Part shown: piece after piece, positions 44,700 through 56,399 of the stretch
Numbering within the stretch: position 1 is the first letter of the stretch
How the letters are laid out: every line of letters starts with the position of its first letter
NCBI GenBank assembly: GCA_019055375.1
Contig: JAHQIW010007085.1
Location: forward strand, 62,001 to 126,000
DNA from: Parelaphostrongylus tenuis
Taxonomy: Eukaryota; Nematoda; Chromadorea; Rhabditida; Metastrongylidae
DNA: 64,000 nucleotides
Direction of reading: 5' to 3'
Notes under the pieces: model-generated
Database searches by the model: none
What the model saw: only the letters and a program-made list of their open reading frames with translations
Told to the model about the DNA's origin: nothing
Made by a program: the position numbers and the translations under genes

Positions 44700-45683
44700 T
44701 AGCCGACGCGAGGTTGGTAGAGTAATAAGAATAATAGTTCGGCTGATGTTTCAACGCCCAACCTTCTTCAGAACCTGCACGTATGTGGCATTAGATGCTT
44801 AGATGGTTCAGAGGACCTTTTAATAACTCCTAGGTCAGCAAAAGATTAACGAAGAAAGGGCGAGAGATCTTGTGTAATAGTGACGCATTCGTCTTTCGGC
44901 TCACTTTGAGGTCTTCGTCATTTATCCATGAATTTAGAAGCAGCTGCGCTATCAGGCTACATTGGAAGGGTTAGGTAACGAAAGACAAAGTGGGTAGCAA
45001 AATTGACTTTGTTTCCCGCCTCTTTACGAACAAAATTCTACAACTATTCAATAAGTTCTGTATAAAAGGATCAACCTCCAACTTCACACAGGGTTAAAAT
45101 GGAATTTACGCCTGATTAGGAAGCTCGTATGATCAAAATCTTTCTGTCTGTCCATTAATGATGAAGGTTCTGAATTTGCAGGAATTCCCAATCATCTGGA
45201 TGCCGAGATAACGGAACAGCATCTTCAGTATGTTTTAATCTATCGGCCGTCGTCTGAGAAGGAAAATGAATGCCAATACTCAAACGCGAACGAAGAATGG
45301 ATCAGCTTAGAAAAAGCAGTGCGTTTAGAAATTTTAGTTTTCTCTCGACTTTTGAACGATAATCCAATCTGTCCACTCCTATACGTACTTATAACAACAC
45401 ATAAACTACCACCTAATGTCAAGCGATCCATCAACACACATGCTGAGGCCTATCATCAGTTGTTAACCAGGTCAACAGAATTACGTTGTTTCTAGACCTT
45501 ATCTTTACTCAGGTGTAGCATTTGTAGCAGCCCATTTAAGCCACACTCAAAAGTTTTTAGTTCACCTATATTGCGCGCAACCAAACAATTCGCAAGTGAT
45601 GGGATCTTTAGATGTTACCTCTTTTTATACAAGCATATCAAATGACTCTCCAAAGCTATAGCTCAATCGATAGGCAGATTGCT
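44700..45683 (+). mobile_element. decayed PLE, inverted tail followed by RT region
   Basis: At 44700-44790 there is an inverted PLE tail (GTTTCAACGCCCAACCTTCT then TCAGAACC, the reverse of the CTGAAGA..GAAAC motif). From 45060 a plus-strand RT relic follows: NDEGSEFAGIPNHLD, VLIYRPSSEKENECQYS, CPLLYVLITTHKLPP, SIN-HMLRPIISC, then SLDVTSFYTSISNDSP (about 45607-45652), matching SFDVTALYTNVSNDSA. The match stops where the (GAAT)n microsatellite begins. The tail-then-ORF arrangement in opposite orientations repeats that of 53.6-55.1 kb. Confidence 0.7.
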
Positions 45684-48600
45684 GAATGAATGAATGAATG
45701 AATGAATGAATGAATGAATGAATGAATGAATGAATGAATGAATGAATGAATGAATGAATGAATGAATGATGAATGAATGAATGAATGAATGAATGAATGA
45801 ATGAATGAATGAATGAATGAATGAATGAATGAATGAATGAATGATGATGAATGAATGAATGAATGAATGAATGAATGAATGAATGAATGAATGAATGAAT
45901 GAATGAATGAATGAATGAATGAATGAATGAATGAATGAATGAATGATGAATGAATGAATGAATGAATGAATGAATGAATGAATGATGAATGAATGAATGA
46001 ATGAATGAATGAATGAATGAATGAAATGAATGAATGAATGAATGAATGAATGAATGATGAATGAATGTGAATGAATGAATGAATGAATGAATGAATGAAT
46101 GAATGGAATGAATGAATGAATGAATGAATGAATGAATGAATGAATGAATGAATGAATGAATGATGAATGAATGAATGAATGAATGAATGAATGAATGAAT
46201 GAATGAATGAATGAATGAATGAATGAATGATGAATGAATGAATGAATGAATGAATGAATGAATGATGAATGAATGAATGAATGAATGAATGAATGAATGA
46301 ATGAATGAATGAATTGAATGAATGAATGAATGAATGAATGAATGAATGAATGAATGAATGAATGAATGAATGAATGAATGAATGAATGAATGAATGAATG
46401 AATGGAATGAATGAATGAATGAATGAATGAATGAATGAATGAATGAATGAATGATGAATGAATGAATGAATGAATGATGAATGAATGAATGAATGAATGA
46501 ATGAATGAATGAATGAATGAATGAATGAATGAATGAATGGAATGAATGAATGAATGAATGAATGAATGAATGAATGAATGAATGAATGAATGAATGAATG
46601 AATGAATGAATGGAATGAATGAATGAATGAATGAATGAAATGAATGAATGAATGAATGAATGAATGAATGAATGAATGAATGATGAATGAATGAATGAAT
46701 GAATGAATGAATGGAATGAATGAATGAATGGAATGAATGAATTGAATGAATGAATGAATGAAGAATGAATGAATGAATGAATGAATGAATGAATGAATGA
46801 ATGAATGAATGAATGATATGAATGAATGAATGAATGAAGATGAATGAATGAATGAATGATGAATGAATGAATGAATGAATGAATGAATGAATGAATGAAT
46901 GAATGAATGAATGAATGGAATGAATGAATGAATGAATGAATGAATGAATGATATGAATGAATGAATGAATGAATGAATGAATGAATGAATGAATGAATGA
47001 ATGAATGGAATGAATGAATGAATGAATGAATGAATGAATGAATGAATGAATGAATGAATGAATGAATGAATGAATGAATGAATGAATGAATGAATGAATG
47101 AATGAATGAAATGAATGAATGAATGAATGATGAATGAATGAATGAATGAATGGAATGAATGAATGAATGAATGAATGAATGAATGAATGAATGAATGAAT
47201 GGAATGAATGAATGAATGAATGAATGAATGAATGAATGAATGAATGAATGAATGAATGAATGATGAATGAATGAATGAATGAATGAATGAATGAATGAAT
47301 GAATGAATGAATGAATGAATGAATGAATGAATGAATGAATGAATGAATGAATGGAATGAATGATGAATGAATGAATGAATGAATGAATGGAATGAATGAA
47401 TGAATGAATGAATGAATGAATGAATGAATGGAATGAATGAATGAATGAATGAATGAATGAATGAATGGAATGAATGAATGAATGAATGAATGAATGAATG
47501 ATGAATGAATGAATGAATGAATGAATGTGAATGAATGATGAATGAATGGAATGATATGAATGAATGAATGAATGAATGAATGAATGAATGAATGAATATG
47601 AATGAATGAATGAATGATGAATGAATGAATGAATGAATGAATGAATGAATGAATGAATGAATGAATGAATGAATGAATGAATGAATGGAATGAATGAATG
47701 AATGAATGAATGAATGAATGAATGAATGAATGAATGATGAATGAATGAATGAATGAATGAATGAAATGAATGAATGAATGAATGAATGAATGAATGAATG
47801 AATGAATGAATGAATGAATGAATGATGAATGAATGATATGAATGAATGAATGAATGAATGAATGAATGAATGAATGAATGAATGAATGGAATGAATGAAT
47901 GATGAATGAATGAATGAATGAATGAATGAATGAATGAATGAATGAATGAATGAATGAATGAATGAATGAATGAATGAATGAATGAATGAATGAATGAATG
48001 GAATGAATGAATGAATGAATGAATGAATGAATGAATGAATGAATGAATGAATGATGAATGAATGAATGATGAATGAATGAATGAATGAATGAATGAATGA
48101 ATGAATGAATGAATGAATGAATGAATGAATGAATGAAGATGAATGAATGAATGAATGAATGAATGAATGAATGAATGAATGAATGAATGAATGAATGAAT
48201 GAATGAATGAATGAATGATGAATGAATGAATGAATGAATGAATGAATGAATGAATGAATGAATGAATGAATGAATGAATGAATGAATGAATGAATGAATG
48301 AATGAATGAATGAATGAATGAATGATGAATGAATGAATGAATGGAATGAATGAATGAATGAATGAAATGAATGAATGAATGAATGAAATGAATGAATGAT
48401 GAATGAATGAATGAATGAATTGAATGAATGAATGAATGAATGAATGAATGAATGAATGAATGAATGGAATGAATGAATTATGAATGAATGAATGAATGAA
48501 TGAATGAATGAATGAAGAATGAATGAATGAATGATATGATATGAATGAATGAATGAATGAATGAATGAATGAATGAATGAATGAATGAATGAATGAATGA

Positions 48601-49060
48601 ATAATGAATGAATGAATGAATGAATGAATGAATGAATGAATATGAATGAATGATGATGAATGAATGAATGAAATGAATGAATGAATGAATGATATGAATG
48701 AATGAAATGAATGAATGAATGATGAATGAAATGAATGAATGAATGAATGAATGAATGAATGATGAATGAATGAATGAATGAATGAATGAATGATATGAAT
48801 GAATGAATGAATGAATGAATGAATGAATGATGAATGAATGAATGAATGAATGAATGAAATGAATGAATGAGAATGAATGAATGAATGAATGATATGAATG
48901 AATGAATGAATGAATGAATGAATGAATGAATGAATGAATGAATGAATGAATGAATGAATGAATGAATGAATGAATGAATGAATGAATGAATGAATGAATG
49001 AATGAATGAATGAATGAATGAATGAATGAATGAATGAATGAATGAATGATGGAATGAATG
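45683..49060. repeat. giant (GAAT)n microsatellite, about 3.4 kb
   Basis: The tetranucleotide GAAT is repeated for about 3.4 kb. Scattered one-base and few-base interruptions (GATGAATG, GGAATG, GATATG, GAAATG) occur every 20-100 bp. All frames on the complementary strand stay open and would read repeating His-Ser-Phe-Ile, which produces spurious open frames of more than 1200 codons; there is no reason to regard them as genes. The true length may differ, because such arrays are hard to assemble. Confidence 0.97.
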
Positions 49061-49141
49061 TGTGTGTGTGTGTGGTGTGTATATGTGTGGTGTGTGTATG
49101 TGGAGTGTGTGCGTATGGTGTGTGTGGTGTGTATGTCTGTG

Positions 49142-49189
<48 letters not shown>

Positions 49190-49236
49190 TGATGTGTGTG
49201 TGGTGTGTGTATGTGTGGTGTGTGTGTGGTGTGTGG

Positions 49237-49268
<32 letters not shown>
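49060..49268. repeat. TG-rich microsatellite
   Basis: Imperfect (TG)n with GTGTGGTGTGT and GTATGTG variants and a pure (TG) core near 49145-49182. It follows the GAAT array without a gap and ends at GTGTGCATAATG. Confidence 0.95.
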
Positions 49269-49544
49269 ATAATGAAAGAAAAACTCCACTCAGTTTTCAA
49301 AAAAGCAAAAACTCTCTGATTAGGAGCGTAGTGAATTCTCTTCTGTTTGTCTCTCAATTGGCAAATTAGAAGCACAGTTTGCGCTGTAGAATCATTGTCG
49401 CTGTCAAGAGCTTTAGTGGGCGTTGATTGGAGCTGAATAAGCAGTTTGTGCTGTAGCAGCTCCGCGCTAAAAAATTTTAGTGCTTTTAGCCGTATATTCA
49501 GCTTTAGTTGAACTGTTGAGCGACAGACAGTTTAGCTGGAGTAT

Positions 49545-49829
49545 AAAGGATAAAACTTCCGGGTTGCTTTGAAAGATGTGACATGCATTCGTCTCCAATT
49601 TTTAACTTCATCTGAGGTAATTACATGCATATTTGATCTTTCAATGACTCGTGGTGGCCTACCGTTGTGTAGAGTCAGTAGTGCTTATCTTCTCAGGCAA
49701 CTCTGAGACCAATCTGGTACCGAATTACCGACATCGTAGGGATGGATAGCTTAGTGAGCCATAATCGCGGGATTTAACTATCGACCCTGTGTGCGACTCA
49801 GAGCACCTCTAATCACCGCGCCAGGGTAT
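49545..49829 (-). mobile_element. tRNA-derived SINE
   Basis: The minus strand starts CTGGCGCGGTGATTAGAGGT (A box) and has GGTCGATAGTTAAATCCCGC (decayed B box), then TATGGCTCACTAAGCTATCC. The TGCCTGAGAAGATAAGCA block and the GGCCACCACGAGTCATTG block follow, and the copy ends past CGAATGCATGTCACATC. It is the same family as 54192-54482 and 63379-63690. Confidence 0.75.
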
Positions 49830-50595
49830 GCCTTACGCAAATTTGATATTGCGTTTACCGTACTCAATAGTCAATTGCGACCACGGATTTTGCGCAACTA
49901 CTATATCTCGAGTCAAATGAGCATATTTTATTCACAGCGCCAATTTGTACGGATCACCATCGCCTGCATCACCTGCCGTCTCACTGATTGCCGAGCGAAT
50001 CCAGTGGGTGCCAGTAAGATTTTTATTTTCCCTATCGTGTTAAAGAGTGACTAAGTAGGATATCCTAGCTGAAGAAATTTTCTAAATGCCATTTTTAAGG
50101 CTTCCCATGAATGAAACAAAACATATCAAGTGGTCTTTCTTTTGCGCGTTTGAGGATTGGGAAATCACGTCGATAACGGCTCTCGTACATCAACTGCCGT
50201 TTGCACGCATTACGTACACGGCCCACTTGATGTTCGACGGCCTGTCATGCATTATGGCAATTTGATTTCTGATTGTTGGCACAGATTAGAACTTCAGCAC
50301 CGCTCCCTCAGTGATGAGATAAGAAATACTTCTAGCATCAAGATTTCGACTGCGTGTTCAGTAACACCAACTGATCTGTCACCCTGCTTAGGTGGACAGC
50401 TAGTGTCCGAAGCATGCGTTAGAACGCGATAATCACTGAGTCGAAAAGGTGGGCACGATGCCAGGTGTTCTTTGCTCTCTTCGCTACATACTCGAAACTC
50501 CCAAGCGCTTCCCGAGGCGACAGATTTTTTCTGCTCAACTTTTGAGTTAAATTGCCTGTCATTTTGACCTTTCGATCTATTCAACTATGCTGATC
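49830..50595. other. no recognised gene
   Basis: Slightly more GC-rich than its surroundings, with overlapping frames on both strands (for example 50157-50432 plus, 50294-50584 minus). None carries a motif that I can name and no splice structure is evident. Confidence 0.35.
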
Positions 50596-50599
50596 TCAT

Positions 50600-50960
50600 C
50601 ATACATGAAAAAGGCACTCAACCAGATATATCCTTCCTGAACACTGGTAATCTGATAAAATGATAACATGTTTTGAGCCTTTTATGAGGTCTGGCATGAC
50701 ACTTTTATAGGCAGGCGCCTGTTCCGCACTTCCAGACTTCTCAGTTGACGCCTCATTTCGGTTCAGGGAATCTCTTGTAGTGGGATACACCACTACAAGA
50801 GTAATTGACACCCGGAATAATAAATCACGACAAGTCAAGTGATAAAACCGACCCTCTATAGGGGTTCGGCTGAAACGAAAGGCACTGTGCCATACCAGAC
50901 CTAATAGAAGACTTGGAATATGTTATCCTATTATCAGATTATTACTTTTCTGAGCGCGAT
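50600..50960. repeat. foldback repeat with central hairpin
   Basis: The block around 50640-50700, read on the minus strand (CATGCCAGACCTCATAAAAG, then CATGTTATCATTTTATCAGA), resembles the plus-strand block at 50888-50945 (CATACCAGACCTAATAGAAG, then TATGTTATCCTATTATCAGA). The two arms flank a perfect hairpin at 50772-50801. It is a small, diverged inverted-repeat element without coding potential. Confidence 0.5.
50772..50801. other. perfect 12-bp hairpin
   Basis: CTCTTGTAGTGG, a six-base loop GATACA, and CCACTACAAGAG. It lies near the centre of the inverted repeat at 50600-50960. There is no T-run, so it does not look like a terminator. Confidence 0.8.
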
Positions 50961-50969
50961 CTATAAAAG

Positions 50970-52095
50970 CAGTCGAATGAAGAGCTATGCTTTATTAACA
51001 CTGTTTTGAGATATTCAGTAGGAAACCAATCTTGTCACAAAGAAGGATCCTGGACATTTAGAGCACGGTTCTACCATATCAATGTCTGTTATATTTCTGG
51101 TTGAACTTGCAGAGGTGATATTTGAAAACCTACTATCAATATATGCTAGACTAGAGAAAATTTTTTCTAACGTAAAATTGATTCGTAGCTGATCTAAACA
51201 CTAAGTTAATCCTAGTTGACCGATATTATTGTGTCAGATGAGTCTGCTCCACGACTATGGATTTTGAGGACATCAGAGACTTGAAAAAAAAATTTTTCAT
51301 TGTTTTTTAAGGCTCATTTGGACTTGTTCAGTCAAAATGTGTAGAGCTATGCAAATAAAACTAACATTACCAGGCAGGCGGCATTACCACTCCTTTAATT
51401 AGGTTAGCAAAAACTCTCCGATTTGCAACGTATTAAATTTCGTCTTGCGTCAGCATTGTGGATTCATTGGCTAGTCTACGATTTTTTTTTGGCGCAACAT
51501 GAAGCCGAATACCAAAGTGCGTGTTGCAGGATTTCTTTGTTGTAACACTTCCGCGTTGCATAAGTGACGAGCAGTTTCGTCACAGCACTCTTCTTTCATT
51601 TCAAAAAATGTACTAGGTGAGTGAATTTTATCTAGTTCCAGGATATCACATAATGGAGGTAAGTTCATATGACACCAGAAGTCCTACAGCTAGTAAGCTT
51701 TCAGCTTAGCATTATAGACGCCTTTGAGGTCTTCTAGGACTCCTCATTCATATAAACAGCTAGAGCGAGCATGAAACCGTTCACATTTCTGCTTCATCCT
51801 TGCAAAAGTCGATCTGTCGCACTACTGGCTCTTTTTGATAATTGTGTCCTTTGAGGTACACGATACATTTCTTGAGTAGGGCGGGCTAGCAGAAACAAAA
51901 AAACCGTATTAGGATAAAATTGAAGAATAATACCACGCGTAGGGTGATAAGAGGAAGCATTAGGTTGAAAAAAAAGATTAAGGAATTTCTAGAAACTTGA
52001 AACTTTTTGCGTGAACTTCAGACAAAAATAATAATTGCTATTATTCAATATAAAGATCGTCCTTTTCTACGACATTCTACCGCCAATTCTTCCTA
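50970..52095. other. no recognised gene
   Basis: AT-rich. A minus-strand 65-codon frame at 51471-51668 (MNLPPLCDILELDK start) reads rather protein-like, but it has no known motif and no splice support. Confidence 0.35.
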
Positions 52096-52099
52096 ATTA

Positions 52100-52870
52100 A
52101 GAGGGAACAAATGAAAAACCGATCTTATTCTGCAGAGAGAAACTTTCATAGGAGTCTTAGTGATCATTGGAAAGCTTGAATCTCTGACGAGCTCCAAATT
52201 GATTTTTGAAAGCACATCTCTAAAACGCTGCAAAATTCAAAATGTTTCACGAAAGTACGTATTTTTTTAATCTCGCATATATTTCGCTAGACAAAACTAC
52301 TTTCTTAGGATGCTAATACTCATTCGATAACACAAATTCCGAAGAATTCATAAATATGTTTGCTTTTTAGAGAGGCTCTTATGATAGCGCTCTGAGAGAT
52401 AAAAAAATTTCTTTCAATCTCGCCGGAGAGAGCTCCTTATCAAACTAATAGTATTCTGTCGACATCGTAAGTTTCAACAATTCAGCGTTGCGCTTATTTT
52501 TTGGAAATGTTGTTTAGCAGGGAAAACCAATGGAATTCTACATTTTCGACGGCCTTTTTCACCGACCAATTCACGGAGTCGAGACAAGGAAGGAGCGATT
52601 AATCGCTTTCGCAATATTGTTATTTATTAGACGTTTCACAGCGTCATCAGAAACTTTAGATGAAAGAGTCTGATTGTGATACTACGCAAAAATTCACTGC
52701 ACACTGATATGCTTTTCGCTCTTCCAACCAATCATACGAGTATAGAAATGAAGGCGCAAGGCGGGTATGAAGCATAATTTTTTCTAGACGCTACATTATT
52801 ATAAAAGGGTGTTTAGAAAAGCGGTGACTTGGGTCTGTACCCCAAGTCTCGGGCTTTGATAAGTTACTAT
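52100..52870. repeat. degenerate dispersed repeat family, copy
   Basis: It shares with 5.2-6.4 and 23.1-27.2 kb the AGTGATCATTGGAAAGCTTG then AATCTCT block, TTTCGCTAGACAAAACT, ATTCGATAACACAAATT and the AAAGCGGTGAC region. No coding capacity. Confidence 0.5.
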
Positions 52871-52884
52871 CACTCTTATAAAAA

Positions 52885-53065
52885 GTTACTCTCAAGTGGA
52901 TAAAATCGGTTTTTCGTTTGCCCCCTCATAATCAAAAGGGACCCTGTTCATCGGTCCATTAAGTTTTGAATGTGATCGAGTATCGTTCCTTCGACTTCGA
53001 GCTAAGTAATTCCTGACATGCTTTCTCAACTTCATCGAAAGAGTCGGACCTCTGCACAAAACTTT
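52885..53065 (-). mobile_element. mariner transposase relic, C-terminal tail
   Basis: The minus strand encodes SDSFDEVEKACQELLSSKSK then ERY, and in a shifted frame IQNLMDR. This matches the F.DVE.ACQE(F/L)..SK.KEWY...I..L..RW tail of mariner transposases. The conventional longest frame here (52892-53089) is in a different, non-homologous frame. Decayed fragment. Confidence 0.65.
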
Positions 53066-53589
53066 CTTTGAGGTCAAAATATCCGTCATTCAAGTGCTAA
53101 CCAGCGACCAAAAACAGATTTGCTTGTTGTGCCTTCTTCATCGACTTCGCTGATTTCATCGGATGCAGCTCGCTGTGAAACGTCCTATCTCCAGTCAATG
53201 ACGCAATGAAACATGAAATTTGATTGTATCGTTTGGCATGATGGAATCATGTGACAAAGTGGAAACAAGAACGATTAATATCTAGACCCCTGATGGAAAA
53301 ATCCCTCATAAGAAAATGTAATATCTTTCCACTCTAGGATTCTACTTTCATTCCAGTCAAAATCCGTCAAAAGTCAAAAGGTGTAGAGTTTAGAAAATGT
53401 AGACACAGCACTGGTCAGGGTTCCATTCCAGGCAGAATCTAATTTCATCGTCTGACGTTGTAGACGCTTGAGCGATTTTCAGAATCCTTGCAAACATATA
53501 CTCTTCATGAACATTATACAATGACCTAATGATCTGATTCAAAAAGCCGATTTTAGACGTCGCCATTGATGATCAATATAAGTAAATCT

Positions 53590-55080
53590 CACAGATTTAT
53601 TGGTTAACGGACGCGACGTTGGTAGTAGTCGCAGTAATAGCAGTATGGTAGCAGTACGATGACTGATGTTTTGGCGACAGCGCTTTCTTCAGAAAGTGGA
53701 CATAAGCTTCAAATGAACATTAGAATGATTAGATGTATCCTTCATGGACCGCCTAGCCCACTGCTTTCATTTCAAATAGTGCGAGGTCATTGTTAGAATT
53801 GATTCCAAATTTAGCACCTAGTCAGCCCATTTCTGTTTTAAACCTACGCAGGTTTGTGAACAGTCTACATGAGCTCCAAATCAACTGCGCTGTAAGGCCA
53901 GGCTGTAAATATTAGGTGATAAAGGGCATAGAGGGGTTCTACTATCAGTTTCCTTTCTGCAAGCTTTTTTGATGAAGAACAACTAAATGACTAATTGGGC
54001 CTTGCTTTTCGCTTATTTTAAAACGATTTTTTCCAAAAACTCAATCAATTTCGACACAGATGGTTATGCTCCAACTTTATACATGAGAAAAAAATCGAGT
54101 TTTACACCTGATCAGTAAGCTTACAGCATCGTAATCTGTCCAATGATGCTTTAGCTATGGATGTGCTGAATTTGTATTCATTCCTAGTCAGTACATGTGG
54201 CGCAGTAGTTAGAAATGCTCTGCGTTGCACATGAGATCAATAGTTTAATCTCGCGCTCATGGCTCACCAAGCCATCCATCCCTGTGGTGTCGGTACACTG
54301 GTACCAGACTGGTCTCAGACTTGTCTGGGAGGATAAGCAGCAATGACACGATTCAGCACGCCACCGCAAGTCATTGTATGATATGCATTCAATCACGTCA
54401 AAAGAAGTTAAAAATCAAAGACGAATGCATAGCGCATCCTCAGAGATTCATCAAAGCCAGGAACTCTATCATTTACCCTTCATCCTAGTTAGTTGGATGA
54501 TGAAATAATGGAATACATCATTAGGTGGTTTACTTTTATCGACCGTCTTCTGATAAAGAATATGAAAGTCAATATCGAAAAATTACCAAATGGGTCATCA
54601 ATGCAAAGGTCGTACGTTTTTTGAGTTGTTGTCATTACACAGCTAAAAAATGAAAGTTCGGTTTCTCCGGTCCTGTACTTAGTCAATAGAACGAGTGAGC
54701 TAACATCTACTGATGATCTTTCGTCAACCGATCCATCAATGTCCAAAGTTTGACCTATCAGCAGTTGCATAGGTGGATCAATAGATAGAGTAGCGTCTTT
54801 TCTAAACATTATACTCACTGAGATAATTGAGATTAAATCGGCCCATCTACTACATGCAAATGTTCCTAGATCACCTGCGGTCCGCGTAAGTAAAGAACTC
54901 GCATGTAATGAAGCCGTTTGATGTTTCTACTCTCTACACCAACGTATCGAGCGACTCTGCAATGCAAGCCCTTTCTAGCATTGCTCAAGAAAAATCGATA
55001 TGTATGAGTTACCAGTTCAGCAGCTAATGGCTCCCTTAAAACAATGTTTAGTTGTTCAGTTTTCAAGTGGTTGACAAATC
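53590..55080 (+). mobile_element. decayed PLE with inverted 5' tail, interrupted by a SINE
   Basis: At 53600-53700 an inverted tail remnant carries GATGTTTTGGCGACAGCGCT then TTCTTCAGAAAG, the reverse complement of CTGAAGA..CAAAAC. From about 54000 the plus-strand ORF relic follows: CAEFVFIPS, a SINE, then QLDDEIMEYIIRWF, SVSPVLYLVNRTSELTS, DDLSSTDPSMSKV and ISSCIGGSIDR. The RT A box remnant FDVSTLYTNVSSDSAMQA is at about 54919-54972. Stops and frameshifts throughout. The match fades near 55080, before the catalytic YIDD box. Confidence 0.75.
54192..54482 (+). mobile_element. tRNA-derived SINE nested in the PLE relic
   Basis: The head TGTGGCGCAGTAGTTAGAAA (A box) is followed by GATCAATAGTTTAATCTCGC (B box, decayed), then CATGGCTCACCAAGCCATCC, GACTTGTCTGGGAGGATAAG and CACCGCAAGTCATTGTATG, ending near CATTTACCCTTCA. 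The flanks TCCTAGTCAG (54182-54191) and TCCTAGTTAG (54483-54492) form a 10-bp target duplication with one change. The PLE codons ...IPS/QLDD... rejoin when it is removed. Confidence 0.8.
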
Positions 55081-55496
55081 GGAAGCACTGTCAGTACTGT
55101 AAAAATATCTTGCTGTTATGAATTCTTCATGAGCATCGAAAGGGGCTGAGAAAGCAGTTCCTTGTTGAAACAGTTTCTTGTTGCAGCAGTTCCGTATTAC
55201 AACAGTTCCGTGTTCTTTTAGTTAAATCGATGAGCGACGTACAATTTGCCAAGACACTATCTTTGCACTTTTAATACAATATAATTCTTGACTAGTGAAT
55301 GTCAACCATTGGAAAAGAAATTTCATAGTTACCAAGTTTTTATCTGAAAATCATACGAACGCTTGAGGTTACGTCCAAAACTCCTCGCTCACATGTCTTC
55401 TCTTTGAGGTATGAAAACGCTCAGATTATGATTTTGTTTTTGCTGAAGTGAGTAGTGGACTAATACCGGTGTTTCGCGCTTTTCCTGTTCATTAAA

Positions 55497-55730
55497 TCAC
55501 TCAGTCTTTTTTTGAGAAGCGTTATCTCTATAACATAAGCAGCGACACATATTGCTTCCACTGCGGGCTATTTGATCAAGAATATTCGCGTAAAAAATAA
55601 TACATGTGAGGTTGGAAGAAGGTGATCCACATTTATTATCTGTAGAGAAGGCAGGAATGTCTAAAACTGTAATGAAATGCAGAGAGACCACAATGATCAT
55701 CAGAGCTTCATTTAAAGGAGAGCCTGACAT
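55497..55730 (-). CDS. hypothetical small secreted-protein frame
   Basis: A 77-codon frame starts MSGSPLNEALMIIVVSLHFI, a plausible signal peptide, and continues with a Cys-containing region (CGSPSSNLTCIIF, then MCRCLCY). A possible acceptor, TTCTCTACAG, lies inside it, so the true structure may differ. I recognise no family. It could be chance. Confidence 0.22.
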   Translation of the reverse strand: MSGSPLNEALMIIVVSLHFITVLDIPAFSTDNKCGSPSSNLTCIIFYANILDQIARSGSNMCRCLCYRDNASQKKTE

Positions 55731-55783
55731 GGATAGTTTCTGACATTCTCTCTGACTAAAATAACATCGGTTCTAGGGAAGAA

Positions 55784-55870
55784 GCCGTCGCACAGAAGCT
55801 ATCAAGGAAGATCTCAAAGAGAGAAGAGCAGCAGTTATTGCCGAAGCTGCGGAATCTGAAAACATTCACT
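55784..55870 (+). mobile_element. RTE-type non-LTR retrotransposon fragment
   Basis: The plus strand encodes RRTEAIKEDLKERRAAVIAE then AAESENI. This matches the CREAIKEDLKERRAEVLAEA linker seen between endonuclease and reverse transcriptase in nematode RTE elements. About 30 codons are preserved. Downstream sequence to 56.25 kb may belong to the same relic but is not convincingly alignable. Confidence 0.55.
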
Positions 55871-56399
55871 AAGCCCACCAAAGCTTCCCCATTTACACTA
55901 CCAAGATGATTTTACTGTATTCTGTCTAAACTGTTAAAAAAAGTACAATACATGCTTTCCCGCTATTAGGATGGAGGCGTAAATACTTGTGCGCTTCATT
56001 TTCTTCGCCTGGCATATGAAGTTCTGAGCAAGACTTCATCAAGATCAGCAAGAAGCTGTCTGTCTACTGATAATACTGCATGTGATGCCTACGCAATCAA
56101 ATTCATGTGAGCAGAATTCTAAACACCCTGAGTGTTCAATCAATTGGAATCACAGGGCGAGTCAACCATTCTTGTTCTTGGTCTTCTTCTCAAAAAAAGT
56201 AAGGTTAAGGCTTCGTGGTGACTCTGAAAAGAGTGACTATACAACTTCTAGTATGCAAATCGGGCGAGGTTTCATCACATTATCAATTTGCGCTAGTTTA
56301 TAGTAGGAGGGAGAATTTCCGTTTGGTGTATAAAGAACTAATAAAAGTACTCCACTTTGTTTAATCTCTCGTGTAAGTTCTTAAAACAGCAAAAGAATA

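Noticed and set aside
49042..49319. Cys/Val repeat frames on the plus strand
   Set aside because: Produced by the TG-rich microsatellite; no gene signals.
45656..49375. Open frames of more than 1200 codons on the minus strand (His-Ser-Phe-Ile repeats)
   Set aside because: They are the complement of the (GAAT)n array, which has no stop in any of its frames. The composition is purely that of the microsatellite.
50157..50584. Overlapping frames of 91 and 96 codons on both strands
   Set aside because: No motif or splice support; overlapping frames on opposite strands are expected in locally GC-richer sequence.
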